From: Methanomassiliicoccaceae archaeon
GTDB taxonomy: Archaea; Thermoplasmatota; Thermoplasmata; Methanomassiliicoccales; Methanomethylophilaceae
Assembly (NCBI GenBank): GCA_031260545.1
Contig: JAIRJQ010000078.1
Span: 1 to 19,241, forward strand
Length of the DNA: 19,241 nucleotides
Direction: 5' to 3'
The notes under the pieces are model-generated. The model saw nothing but the letters and a program-made list of their open reading frames with translations. It made no database searches and was not told the DNA's origin. Made by a program: the position numbers and the translations under genes. This document shows positions 1 through 7,453 of this stretch, piece by piece. Each line of letters begins with the position of its first letter. Position 1 is the stretch's first letter.

Positions 1-130
1 TTTGATTCTGCTGTTTTTATTTAATACGAAGATATTACAGTTAGTATAACCAACTCCGGCTTTTAACATTTTCTTGGGTTCTGTGCACGGTTCCGTATGT
101 CGGTTATCTATATGCGTTATCCGTTATCGG

Positions 131-598
131 ATGCATATGATGATGATCGCACGCAACACCGAATACGAAGATATTCTGAATGCGGTGAAAGGACGGAAGG
201 TCACCGTCTGGTCATGCAATACTTGTGCAAAGTTATGCAACGGCGTCGGAGGAAATCAGGCAGCCGATAAACTCGCAGATAAATTAAGAGCGGACGGTGT
301 CAATGTTGTTTCCTCAACATCCGTATCGGCCGCATGTTTAATGTCAAAAGTAACTCCAAGGACGGCGGATATCGCAGATCTGACGGACGTTGTGATATCG
401 CTGACATGTGATATCGGCGTCATATGTGCGGCGAACGCATTCAAAAAAGATGTTCTGGCACCCTTAACAACGTTGGGTACCGGGTACGTTAACGATGACG
501 GTTCCCTAATCGTAACACACTGTGAGGACGCACAGGTGCCCGCAACGTTAAACGATGTTGCCAAAGAGAAAGGAATGTCATCAACTCCTTTGGTGTAG
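131..598 (+). CDS. MetV-like (methylene-THF reductase C-terminal-domain family) small cysteine-rich protein
   Basis: About 155 residues. A CxxCxxxC cluster lies near the N-terminus (SCNTCAKLC, about residues 28-36), followed by a Gly-rich step (GVGG). Further Cys occur in SLTCDIGVIC and in VTHCED near the C-terminus. This order (CxTCxxxC-GG, a SLxCxxG segment, then a T-x-GTG turn) resembles the MetV/DUF5981 family, an Fe-S or zinc partner of methylenetetrahydrofolate reductase MetF in acetogens. This copy is short and lacks the usual terminal WxExC cluster. No metF gene is visible in the window. The reading frame is open back to 74, but a TATA-like stretch near 104-111 and the lack of a ribosome binding site suggest a leaderless start at one of the clustered ATGs (131, 137, 140, 143). 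It ends in TAG, with TAA four codons later. The family call is by motif memory; the role is unknown. Confidence 0.6.
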   Translation: MHMMMIARNTEYEDILNAVKGRKVTVWSCNTCAKLCNGVGGNQAADKLADKLRADGVNVVSSTSVSAACLMSKVTPRTADIADLTDVVISLTCDIGVICAANAFKKDVLAPLTTLGTGYVNDDGSLIVTHCEDAQVPATLNDVAKEKGMSSTPLV

Positions 599-649
599 TT
601 GTTTTTATAAGATTATAAGGGCGCATACGTTCCTTTTAAACATTAAGTA

Positions 650-657
650 ATTTATAG
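650..657 (+). promoter_or_regulatory. TATA box of hppA
   Basis: The AT-rich octamer atttatag lies about 45-50 bases before the hppA start, placing transcription start near 680. A ribosome binding site (tagggg, 685-690) follows, 11 bases before the ATG. Assigned by position and composition only. Confidence 0.45.
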
Positions 658-701
658 ATGAAAGCAATAATGACGGTTCAACGTTAGGGGTTTATGATAA
701 A

Positions 702-2879
702 ATGATAGACATACTGAACACAGAAACTCTACTGTTCATGATCCCTGTCGCAGCCGTAATAGCTATGGTATTTGCTCTGTATTTCTACAGGGACATTTTC
801 TCGAAAGACACTGGAACTCCTGAGATGCAGAAGATATCCAATGCCATAAGAGAAGGTGCCATGGCATATTTGGCACGTCAATACAAGACGATCGGAATTA
901 TCAGCGTAATACTGGCGGCCATTCTCGGTATCGCGGGTGCGTTAGAAGCATTCGGTGATTCTGATAAATGGACCATCGCCTTAGCGTTCCTTATCGGTGC
1001 AGGATTTTCGATCCTGTCAGGTTACATCGGTATGTACATATCGGTCAACGCGAACATAAGGACCGCAAGCGCTGCACGCAGGTCGCTGGGTGAGGCATTC
1101 AGATGCTCATTCCGCGGCGGTGCGATCTCTGGTATTGCCGTAGCAACGCTCAGCCTATTGGGTGTTTTCACACTCGTAGTGTTATTTGATGCGTTCTTCG
1201 GCGGGAACATGACGTTCACACTTGAGACCATCATAGGTTATGCATTCGGTGCATCATTCGCTGCACTGTTCGCACAGCTTGGTGGCGGTATTTACACAAA
1301 AGCAGCGGATGTCGGTGCCGACCTTGTAGGCAAGGTTGAGGCCGGTATCCCCGAGGATGACCCGAGGAACCCGGCTGTTATCGCAGATCTCGTCGGAGAC
1401 AATGTCGGTGACTGCGCAGGCCGCGGTGCGGACATCTTCGAATCCACAGCAGCGGAGATAATCGGTGCAATGGTCATCGGTCTTGCCGTTACCAAACTCG
1501 CACCGTCGATGGGCCAGGAATGGTTATTCTTCCCGCTCGTTCTGATAGCGTTCGGTCTGATCGCTTCGCTCGTCGGTATCTTCGTGGTACGCATGAAGAA
1601 CGATGAGACGGATCTTTACAGAACATTGAATCTCGGATATTATGTGACGGCGATATTGATCGTTGCATCGTTAGTGTTCCTTACATGGTACATGCTTCCG
1701 GAAGACACATGGTATTACTTCTTAGGATGCGGTCTTATCGGTATCGGATTGGGTATAGCGATCATATACATCACGCAGTACTACACAGCGGGATCGCACA
1801 GGCCCGTCAAACAGATAGCGAAAGCATCTGAGACCGGACCGGCAACGAACGTCATCGAAGGTATCGCGATGGGTCTTGAGACAACTGTCATGCCGGTCAT
1901 CGCAATAATATTGGCGATAATCGGTACATACGTTCTCGGATCCATGGCAGGCGTCGGCCCCCAGGAAGAGTTCATGTTCGGTATCTACGGTACTGCGGTC
2001 GGTACGATCGCAATGCTCGCGTCATCGGCGTTCATCCTTGCAGAGGACACGTTCGGTCCGATCACGGACAACGCAGGCGGTATCGCAGAGATGAGCAACC
2101 AGCCGAAAGAGGTCCGTAACAGAACTGACAAGTTAGATTCCGCAGGCAACACCACAAAAGCATTGACAAAAGGATATGCAATGGGTTCAGCTGCACTTGC
2201 GGCGTTCCTGCTGTTCGCTGCGTACTTCGAGATCGTTGCGATAAAGCAGTCCCAAAAAACAGGAGTCGATGTTTCGCTCTATGATATATTCATAGGACAC
2301 GGCGTCAACATCGGTAACCCCGTGATATTCGTTGGCGCGTTACTCGGAGGAATGTTAGTGTTCTTCTTCGCAGCTCTCGCGATAAGGGCTGTCGGGACCG
2401 CAGCAGGCGCAATGATCGAGAACGTACGAACACAATTCAGGAACAACCCGGGCATCATGGAAGGAACGTCCGAGCCGGACTATGCGCAGTGTGTTGATAT
2501 CGCGACCCGCGGCGCATTGAAGGCGATGGTGCTTCCCGCACTCCTGCCGATACTCGTTCCGGTGACGTTCGGTCTGTTGTACAGATTCGCGTTCCCGGAA
2601 CATGCTCCGTATGCGGTCGGTGCGCTGATCATGGTCGGTACCATTGTCGGTATATTGATGGCGAACTTCCTCAACAACGGAGGAGGCGCTTGGGACAACG
2701 CGAAGAAGTACATCGAGGAAGGCAACCATGGCGGTAAAGGTTCACCAACACACGCCGCGGCAGTCGTCGGTGATACGATCGGTGACCCATTCAAGGACAC
2801 CGCCGGACCGTCCATACACGTGCTCGTGAAGCTGCTTGCAACGATCAGCCTTGTAACGGCGGTATTGTTCATCGCGTAA
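702..2879 (+). CDS. hppA: Membrane-bound pyrophosphatase, K+-independent H+-pumping type
   Basis: A 725-residue, many-helix membrane protein of full family length. It hydrolyses cytoplasmic pyrophosphate and moves cations across the membrane. The substrate site is intact: DVGADLVGK (203-211), DDPRNPA (219-225), DNVGDCAGRGADIFES (233-248), DTFGPITDNAGGIAEM (449-464) and, near the C-terminus, GDTIGDPFKDTAGPS. The segment GNTTKALTKG carries Lys486 and Thr489; in this family Lys at that position replaces the potassium ion, and K+-independent members are proton pumps (K+-dependent ones have Ala there). It would recover energy from pyrophosphate made by biosynthesis and tRNA charging. The start is supported by a TATA box and ribosome binding site upstream. 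It stands as a single-gene unit followed by a strong hairpin. Confidence 0.97.
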   Translation: MIDILNTETLLFMIPVAAVIAMVFALYFYRDIFSKDTGTPEMQKISNAIREGAMAYLARQYKTIGIISVILAAILGIAGALEAFGDSDKWTIALAFLIGAGFSILSGYIGMYISVNANIRTASAARRSLGEAFRCSFRGGAISGIAVATLSLLGVFTLVVLFDAFFGGNMTFTLETIIGYAFGASFAALFAQLGGGIYTKAADVGADLVGKVEAGIPEDDPRNPAVIADLVGDNVGDCAGRGADIFESTAAEIIGAMVIGLAVTKLAPSMGQEWLFFPLVLIAFGLIASLVGIFVVRMKNDETDLYRTLNLGYYVTAILIVASLVFLTWYMLPEDTWYYFLGCGLIGIGLGIAIIYITQYYTAGSHRPVKQIAKASETGPATNVIEGIAMGLETTVMPVIAIILAIIGTYVLGSMAGVGPQEEFMFGIYGTAVGTIAMLASSAFILAEDTFGPITDNAGGIAEMSNQPKEVRNRTDKLDSAGNTTKALTKGYAMGSAALAAFLLFAAYFEIVAIKQSQKTGVDVSLYDIFIGHGVNIGNPVIFVGALLGGMLVFFFAALAIRAVGTAAGAMIENVRTQFRNNPGIMEGTSEPDYAQCVDIATRGALKAMVLPALLPILVPVTFGLLYRFAFPEHAPYAVGALIMVGTIVGILMANFLNNGGGAWDNAKKYIEEGNHGGKGSPTHAAAVVGDTIGDPFKDTAGPSIHVLVKLLATISLVTAVLFIA

Positions 2880-2905
2880 ACGAAAAACATCTTTAACAGT
2901 AACAA

Positions 2906-2940
2906 GCCGGGTCTTCGGACCCGGCAACCTTCACTTTTTA
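2906..2940 (+). terminator. UUCG-tetraloop hairpin after hppA
   Basis: A perfect 8-bp stem (gccgggtc, 2906-2913, with gacccggc, 2918-2925) closes on a cUUCGg tetraloop, a very stable RNA hairpin. A T-run (2935-2939) follows ten bases later. It sits 26 bases after the hppA stop and before the reverse transcriptase promoter, so it likely marks the hppA transcript 3' end as a terminator or stabilising end structure. Confidence 0.65.
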
Positions 2941-2958
2941 ACTCTTCACAGTGATTAC

Positions 2959-2966
2959 TTTTATTA
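2959..2966 (+). promoter_or_regulatory. Putative TATA box of the reverse transcriptase gene
   Basis: The stretch ttttatta lies 27-34 bases before the ATG at 2993, the spacing expected for a leaderless archaeal transcript. It lies inside the longest open frame (from GTG 2951), which argues against that upstream start. Confidence 0.35.
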
Positions 2967-2992
2967 TCGCATATCACTTTTGCCAATACAAC

Positions 2993-4201
2993 ATGAACCG
3001 CGGATCCATGCTTGACGAACTCAGCAACAAGGAACGCTGGAACGAGTTCTTAGAGCACAGAAGGACAAAAAGCCATCTGCCGCAGCAGGTCATCAAAGAA
3101 ATTGAGGACTTTATCGTCAGTGAAAGATATCTGCCGATATCATCAGAGATCTCCGGCGGAACATACGAGTTCTCAATACCGAGAAAAAGGCAGATCAATA
3201 AGACTAAAGTAGGCAAGAAAAGAGATGTGTACACGTACACCAAAGACGAAACGATAATTCTGAAAATGTTATCGCATCTGCTGCACAGCTACGATCATCT
3301 GTTCTCTCCCAATCTCTATTCATTCCGATCAAGTCAAGGTGTAAAAAAAGCGTTGTATGATCTCAGACACACGAAGAACATCAGCAGCATGTACGGATAC
3401 AAAGTTGACATCAAGAATTATTTCAATTCCGTTGACGTCAAAATACTTTTGCAAAAGCTGCATCCGGAGCTTATCGATGACAAAAGGTTATATGATCTCT
3501 TCTACGAGATATTATCAAACCCGTTCGTCACATTCCGTGATGAAATTATAAAAGAACAGAAAGGAATAATGGCCGGAGTTCCGTTATCGGCGTTCCTCGC
3601 GAACTTCTATCTGAAGGATCTGGATCATTACTTTTTTACGAAAGGGATAACATATCTCAGGTACGCTGACGACATCATCATCTTCTCAGAGGACGAGAAA
3701 GAATTGAACATGCATAAAGAGAAGATATGTTCATTCCTCGAGGAGAACGGTCTGTCGGTGAACACGAACAAAGAGTTCTTTTTCGAACCCGGCGAAAAAT
3801 TCGAATTCTTAGGTTTTTCAATCGAGAACGGAGTTATCGATCTCTCGGAGAACACAATAAGAAAGATCAAGGGCAAGATAAAGAGGGCATCGCGAAGCAT
3901 AAGGCGCTGGGCAATAAAGAAGGACGTCTCAGGCGACCCCGTGTTAAAGACGATGATCAGAAAATTCGACATAAAGTTCTTCGGAAAAGGGGAAACAGAA
4001 CTTTCATGGAAGTATTGGTTCTTCCCGACGATAAACACCGACGCCGGATTGAAGGAGGTAGACGGATACATGCAGGAACGGTTGCGTTATGCTGTAACGG
4101 GAAGATACAGCAAGAAGAATTTTATCGACGTTCCATACGAACGTCTGAAGGAATGCGGATACAGATCGTTAGTGACCGAGTTCTATGCGGGAAGGAAATA
4201 A
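2993..4201 (+). CDS. Reverse transcriptase (group II-like / unknown-group RT), no intron recognised
   Basis: About 402 residues from ATG 2993; the frame is open to GTG 2951, and ATG 3008 is also possible. Palm motifs are present in order: KVDIKNYFNSVD (motif A, about 137-148), a GIMAGVPLSAFLANFYL block (about 191-207) at the place of the group II SPLLANIYL segment, and YLRYADDIIIF with the catalytic YADD (about 224-227). A FLGF thumb-proximal motif (about 272) and a basic stretch KIKGKIKRASRSIRRW follow. The last 40 residues (VPYERLKECGYRSLVTEFY) look like a conserved tail of its own. No HNH endonuclease, integrase or protease domain is visible, and I see no group II domain V hairpin. It may be a domesticated group II-like RT or one of the defence-associated RT groups. 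It lies alone between housekeeping genes, next to a foldable intergenic stretch. The RT fold is certain; class and function are not. Confidence 0.9.
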   Translation: MNRGSMLDELSNKERWNEFLEHRRTKSHLPQQVIKEIEDFIVSERYLPISSEISGGTYEFSIPRKRQINKTKVGKKRDVYTYTKDETIILKMLSHLLHSYDHLFSPNLYSFRSSQGVKKALYDLRHTKNISSMYGYKVDIKNYFNSVDVKILLQKLHPELIDDKRLYDLFYEILSNPFVTFRDEIIKEQKGIMAGVPLSAFLANFYLKDLDHYFFTKGITYLRYADDIIIFSEDEKELNMHKEKICSFLEENGLSVNTNKEFFFEPGEKFEFLGFSIENGVIDLSENTIRKIKGKIKRASRSIRRWAIKKDVSGDPVLKTMIRKFDIKFFGKGETELSWKYWFFPTINTDAGLKEVDGYMQERLRYAVTGRYSKKNFIDVPYERLKECGYRSLVTEFYAGRK

Positions 4202-4225
4202 ATACGTCACACTGCGTATCTATAA

Positions 4226-4364
4226 GGCGTAAGGAAGATGCTGAAAGCGCCTGCGGAGGACGAAGCACACCGCATCAACGGCCTTGCGGGCGGCCGCGGT
4301 ATGTACGGTCTTGTCGTATGGGGTAAACCCCATCTTAATTGATTCTTCCTTACACATCTTCCTT
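4226..4364. other. Hairpin-rich intergenic element between convergent genes; candidate structured RNA
   Basis: The 182 bases between the reverse transcriptase and the convergent transglutaminase-like gene are unusually structured and more GC-rich than neighbouring spacers. A 10-bp long-range pairing (gtaaggaaga, 4229-4238, with tcttccttac, 4344-4353) encloses three hairpins: tgcgg/ccgca (4252-4256 with 4270-4274), cggcc/ggccg (4279-4283 with 4292-4296) and atgggg/ccccat (4318-4323 with 4328-4333, loop taaa). A second copy of the closing strand, catcttcctt (4355-4364), could compete for the same 5' strand. Either DNA strand could carry the RNA. Other readings: a bidirectional terminator (the atgggg hairpin alone), or a 45-residue minus-strand frame (4357 down to 4220) that I cannot assign. 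Structure is seen; function is inference. Confidence 0.35.
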
Positions 4365-4383
4365 TTCAGCCTCATCAAATCTG

Positions 4384-5658
4384 TTAGACGGTGTATGTAT
4401 CGATGATCCGATAACCGGACGGCATATATCCGATATTGGCGCTGTTCAGCCAATTTGTCCCTACAATTGCCGTTGCCTCACAGTAATAATAATTCAGTCC
4501 GCTCACCGTTGTGTACGACGGACCTCCGCCCGGTACATTGACCAGAGCAACACCGAGCGCCATATGGGCTCCGACGAACTTCCCGTTCTCATAACAATAG
4601 ATGTAGTGCAGAACAACTTTGTATCCCAACGCTTTAAGCAAACTTGCATACAGGAAGGCATGATCTTCGCAATCTCCTTTACCCTCCCAGAGCGTCTCTG
4701 CAGGCAATTTCCAATAGTCTGCCACACCCTTGCCGGCACTGTCATACTCGTAAGGTATGCTTTGAACGAACTTCAGTATAAAATTTGCAAGAGCAAGATC
4801 ATTCATTCCGGTGTCGGTGCTCTTAAGGCTCAGGGCCAGCGATCTGATCATGGGATCATTGTAAGTAACATAACTGCCGATCGTGCTGTATCCGTTATTC
4901 CTTGGCAGCGGAGAGGACAGCGCATTATAATACCAGGCAAAGGACAGCTGAGGGTCCCAGGTCACACTTTTATTGTTCAGGATGCCGAAGATAGACCAGC
5001 CTCCCTGCGAATATTTCCACGAAAAATGTTTAGGGACGGTCTCATCGACCACCTTTACAGATTTACTCGTAGCTGTTTGTCCGTCTGAATATACTACTGT
5101 CTGAGAGACAGACAGCGCTCTTCCTTTTGTTACGGTCAGCGATACAGATCCGTCAAGGCCTTGGTATGTTGCTTTGTTCAGTAGTTTCTCCTTGGTCAGC
5201 ACATCCTCAATAAGCCATGTTCTTTGGACCACCTCAACATTATATGTTGACGTGGCCGTGATAGACGCAGGAGATCTGGCATTTGTCGGTGTAATAGTGA
5301 AAGATGCATCATGTTTTATTGAATATCGGGCCTCTAACGAAACGTTCCCTTTGACGGTAAATGTATATGTCTCCGACCTGGACATCAATTTATCTCCGTT
5401 GAACCAACCGTCAAAGTCGTATCCGGCAGCCCTCGGATATACTGAACAGGTGAAGGCGTCCCCGTTTGCGATCTGACCGCCGTAGGAAGAAAGCGTCCCG
5501 GCGCTGGTATTATCGATCGAAAGGTCCACGGTGTATGTTCGTGCACGGCCATCATAGAATATTTTGTTATCAGCGTCCATTTGAGAGAGGGCAAATACCC
5601 CGGCCCCGATCGCCAATACCAATATGGCAGCCATTATCGCAACGTTTTTGCCGTTCAA
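4384..5658 (-). CDS. Membrane-anchored InlB-repeat / transglutaminase-like (papain-fold) protein
   Basis: 424 residues. A hydrophobic N-terminal helix (about 6-24) with no lipobox Cys suggests membrane-anchored export. Residues about 38-113 hold a divergent InlB B-repeat-like unit (YDFDGWFNGDKL, then a VSLEARYS strand), typical of cell-surface proteins. The C-terminal part is a transglutaminase-like domain with Cys330 (GKGDCEDHAF), His365 (GAHMALGV) and Glu394 (YYCEAT) as the probable catalytic triad; the third residue is usually Asp, so the Glu is noted. The start is TTG 5658, backed by ggagagagg seven bases upstream and a TATA stretch at 5689-5704. It is a single-gene unit facing the reverse transcriptase gene. 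A peptidase or cross-linking role on a surface polypeptide is plausible; the substrate cannot be read from sequence. Confidence 0.75.
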   Translation of the reverse strand: MNGKNVAIMAAILVLAIGAGVFALSQMDADNKIFYDGRARTYTVDLSIDNTSAGTLSSYGGQIANGDAFTCSVYPRAAGYDFDGWFNGDKLMSRSETYTFTVKGNVSLEARYSIKHDASFTITPTNARSPASITATSTYNVEVVQRTWLIEDVLTKEKLLNKATYQGLDGSVSLTVTKGRALSVSQTVVYSDGQTATSKSVKVVDETVPKHFSWKYSQGGWSIFGILNNKSVTWDPQLSFAWYYNALSSPLPRNNGYSTIGSYVTYNDPMIRSLALSLKSTDTGMNDLALANFILKFVQSIPYEYDSAGKGVADYWKLPAETLWEGKGDCEDHAFLYASLLKALGYKVVLHYIYCYENGKFVGAHMALGVALVNVPGGGPSYTTVSGLNYYYCEATAIVGTNWLNSANIGYMPSGYRIIDTYTV

Positions 5659-5688
5659 TTTAAAACCTCTCTCCGTTTAGATATGAAG

Positions 5689-5704
5689 TATATAATATAT
5701 ATTA
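5689..5704 (-). promoter_or_regulatory. TATA-rich promoter of the transglutaminase-like gene
   Basis: An uninterrupted A/T stretch (taatatatattatata on the minus strand) 31-46 bases upstream of TTG 5658. The ribosome binding site ggagagagg (5666-5674) lies between it and the start codon, which supports the unusual TTG start. Confidence 0.5.
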
Positions 5705-5841
5705 CAAACCCGTCGCTTTTTAGGACGAGGGCACAGGCGCTACGATCATTGGTGAAAACGTGGTGAATTGATAGTGCCGGCTTCTGCGTTGTTAAATAAA
5801 AAAATCGGTAAATACTTTCCTGCTATTCTTTATTAAGGCAA

Positions 5842-5850
5842 CTTTAAATA
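5842..5850 (+). promoter_or_regulatory. TATA box of the rpo7-spt4-DPCK-rps24e-rps27ae operon
   Basis: The stretch ctttaaata lies 38-46 bases before the rpo7 ATG. A gagaggt ribosome binding site (5876-5882) follows. No other good promoter is evident before the next four genes, which are overlapping or nearly so. Confidence 0.5.
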
Positions 5851-5887
5851 AGAGTGCAATAATCGGTAGACATTCGAGAGGTCCATT

Positions 5888-6451
5888 ATGTACATATTGA
5901 CACAGTCTGAGAAAGTGGTGCGTATCCCGCCCGCAGACCTGAAAGAGGATATAGAGGCGGTCATCGGAAACCTGACGAAAGAGATGTACGAAGGTAAATT
6001 CGGTGAGGGCAAGATGATGACCGTTCTTATCAGTAACGTGGAGACCGTAGGTCCCGGGCGTATCGTGCACGGTGACGGCGCTGTATACCAGACGGTCAAA
6101 TACGATCAGCTTGCATTCAAACTCAAAGATAATGAGATAGTAGAGGGGTTCGTATGCGAGGTCGTGAAGTTCGGCGCTTTCATAAGACTCGGGCCGCTTG
6201 ACGGACTCCTTCACATAAGTCAAGTTATGGACGACCGCGTTGACATCGACTCGGACAATCAGAGGCTCATAGGAAAGGATTCCGGGCGAACTCTCGGCAT
6301 CGGCGACAAAGTAAGAGCGAGGGTCGTCAGCATAGACATCAACGAAAAGAATCCCGAGGACAGCAAGGTCGGACTGACAATGCGTCAGCCGGGCCTCGGA
6401 AAACTTGAATGGATGGAAGAGGATCAAAAGAAGAAGGTGGAAACGAAATGA
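5888..6451 (+). CDS. rpo7: DNA-directed RNA polymerase subunit Rpo7 (RpoE1)
   Basis: 187 residues, standard length for archaeal Rpo7 (eukaryotic Rpb7). The N-terminal RNP-like part begins MYILTQSEKVVRIPP and pairs with Rpo4 in the polymerase stalk. An S1-type OB fold occupies about residues 80-165 (EIVEGFVCEVVKFGAFIRLG, then DGLLHISQV), which contacts emerging RNA. It heads a compact operon: its TGA overlaps the ATG of the Spt4 gene by four bases (ATGA at 6448-6451). This gene order is widely conserved in Euryarchaeota. Confidence 0.97.
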   Translation: MYILTQSEKVVRIPPADLKEDIEAVIGNLTKEMYEGKFGEGKMMTVLISNVETVGPGRIVHGDGAVYQTVKYDQLAFKLKDNEIVEGFVCEVVKFGAFIRLGPLDGLLHISQVMDDRVDIDSDNQRLIGKDSGRTLGIGDKVRARVVSIDINEKNPEDSKVGLTMRQPGLGKLEWMEEDQKKKVETK

Positions 6452-6624
6452 GAGCCTGTAAACAGTGCAGTTTCATATCACCGGATGACGTCTGCCCGAG
6501 ATGCGGCAGCGCCACATCCAAAGAATGGCAAGGGTACCTTGTGGTCATAGACCACGAGAAATCCGACATAGCGAAGAAGATGAGCATAACTTCCAATGGG
6601 AAGTATGCTTTGAGAGTACGTTAA
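6448..6624 (+). CDS. spt4: Transcription elongation factor Spt4 (RpoE2)
   Basis: 58 residues. Two CxxC knuckles, CKQC (4-7) and CPRC (16-19), form the zinc site. The partner helix and strand (YLVVIDHEKSDIAKKM) and the terminal GKYALRV are typical of archaeal Spt4, which binds the NGN domain of Spt5 and acts as processivity factor on RNA polymerase. The start is ATG 6448, overlapping the rpo7 stop. The frame is open further upstream but lies inside rpo7. A purine-rich aaggtgga about 10 bases before the ATG can serve as ribosome binding site. Confidence 0.95.
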   Translation: MRACKQCSFISPDDVCPRCGSATSKEWQGYLVVIDHEKSDIAKKMSITSNGKYALRVR

Positions 6625-6625
6625 T

Positions 6626-7141
6626 ATGGTCGACCTCCGAAGGTCAAGAATGATCCCCGAGAACAAACGGGAATTATTCAAAGAGCCTTTCGGAACGCTG
6701 ATCAAAGAAAACGATTTAAAGAGCATAGGAAAAGGAAAACTGATAACCGTCGGCGATGTGGTGTCGCTTACGGTTAATAGGAACGGCATCGTGCCAGACA
6801 TCTCCGTCTACGACGGAATGACGGAAAGGCACGAGATGATCGATTTCGCATCCTACGTCGAGGACATGGGATGGAATCCGGTCAGTGTTACGAATCCGGC
6901 GGGAACTATAACCGCAGATCTCGTCAACGCAATAAAAAACGCTTTATCCGGATCGGAAAAGATCGTGATCCGTGTCATCGGAGAAGAGGACCTGGCCACA
7001 TTGCCTTGCATCCTTCTCTCTCCGGAAGGGACGAACGTGATCTACGGCTGGCCCGGGAAGGGGATGATGCTGATCACCACAGACAAGCACATCAAAAGGA
7101 AAACGGAAGAACTCTTTGAACAAACGGAGGAGTTTCAATGA
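6626..7141 (+). CDS. GTP-dependent dephospho-CoA kinase (DUF359 family)
   Basis: 171 residues. Family blocks are visible in order: VGDVVS (42-47), DISVYDGMTER (58-68), NPAGTIT (90-96), GEEDLATLP (119-127) and YGWPGKGM (140-147). The archaeal DUF359 enzyme phosphorylates dephospho-CoA using GTP, the last step of CoA synthesis, and is unrelated to bacterial CoaE. The annotated ATG is one base after the spt4 stop; ATG 6650 (residue 9), preceded by an aaggt site, is an alternative start. The stop overlaps the rps24e start (ATGA). Its position between spt4 and rps24e is the usual euryarchaeal arrangement. Confidence 0.92.
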   Translation: MVDLRRSRMIPENKRELFKEPFGTLIKENDLKSIGKGKLITVGDVVSLTVNRNGIVPDISVYDGMTERHEMIDFASYVEDMGWNPVSVTNPAGTITADLVNAIKNALSGSEKIVIRVIGEEDLATLPCILLSPEGTNVIYGWPGKGMMLITTDKHIKRKTEELFEQTEEFQ

Positions 7142-7452
7142 AAATGGAAATAACAGAGAAGAAGGAAAATCTGCTGCAGGAAAGGACAGAGGTACGTTTC
7201 ACAGTGGATCACACGGGAGAAGCGACACCAACGAGAAAAGCGATCATTGATTCGATATCGAAAACAATGAGCGCAAAGAAGGGAACGGTTGTCATAAACA
7301 ACATCGACACGCAGTATGGCCGCGGAATATCAAAAGGTTACGCGAAAATATACAGATCTGAGGAGTCGGCGCTCAAATTCGAAAGAGAATATCTTCTGAA
7401 GAGGAGCGGCATAGGCATAAAGGCCGAAGAGAAACCCAAGGGGGGACAGTGA
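7138..7452 (+). CDS. rps24e: 30S ribosomal protein S24e
   Basis: 104 residues with the S24e pattern: the opening strand MEITEKKENLLQERTEVRFT, a loop with PTRKAI, the central VVINNIDTQYGRGISKGYAKIY, and a basic C-terminal tail. It is a small-subunit protein shared by archaea and eukaryotes. Its ATG overlaps the upstream TGA, and rps27ae starts one base after its own stop, so it is translationally coupled within the rpo7 operon. Confidence 0.96.
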   Translation: MKMEITEKKENLLQERTEVRFTVDHTGEATPTRKAIIDSISKTMSAKKGTVVINNIDTQYGRGISKGYAKIYRSEESALKFEREYLLKRSGIGIKAEEKPKGGQ

Positions 7453-7453
7453 C

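Noticed and set aside
23..175. 14-base direct repeat aatacgaagatatt at 23-36 and 162-175
   Set aside because: One copy is inside the MetV-like coding region. A match of this length somewhere in 19 kb is not unlikely by chance, and no flanking similarity supports a duplication.
3727..4326. 199-codon plus-strand frame overlapping the reverse transcriptase
   Set aside because: Arg/Lys-rich shadow in another frame; the RT frame has clear motifs throughout.
2993..4383. Diversity-generating retroelement or group II intron
   Set aside because: I see no template/variable repeat pair, no lectin-type target gene, no domain V-like hairpin and no interrupted host gene nearby. A systematic repeat search could still overturn this.
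4339..5088. 249-codon plus-strand frame
   Set aside because: Antisense to the transglutaminase-like gene, which has an export helix and catalytic motifs; this frame shows no recognisable family.
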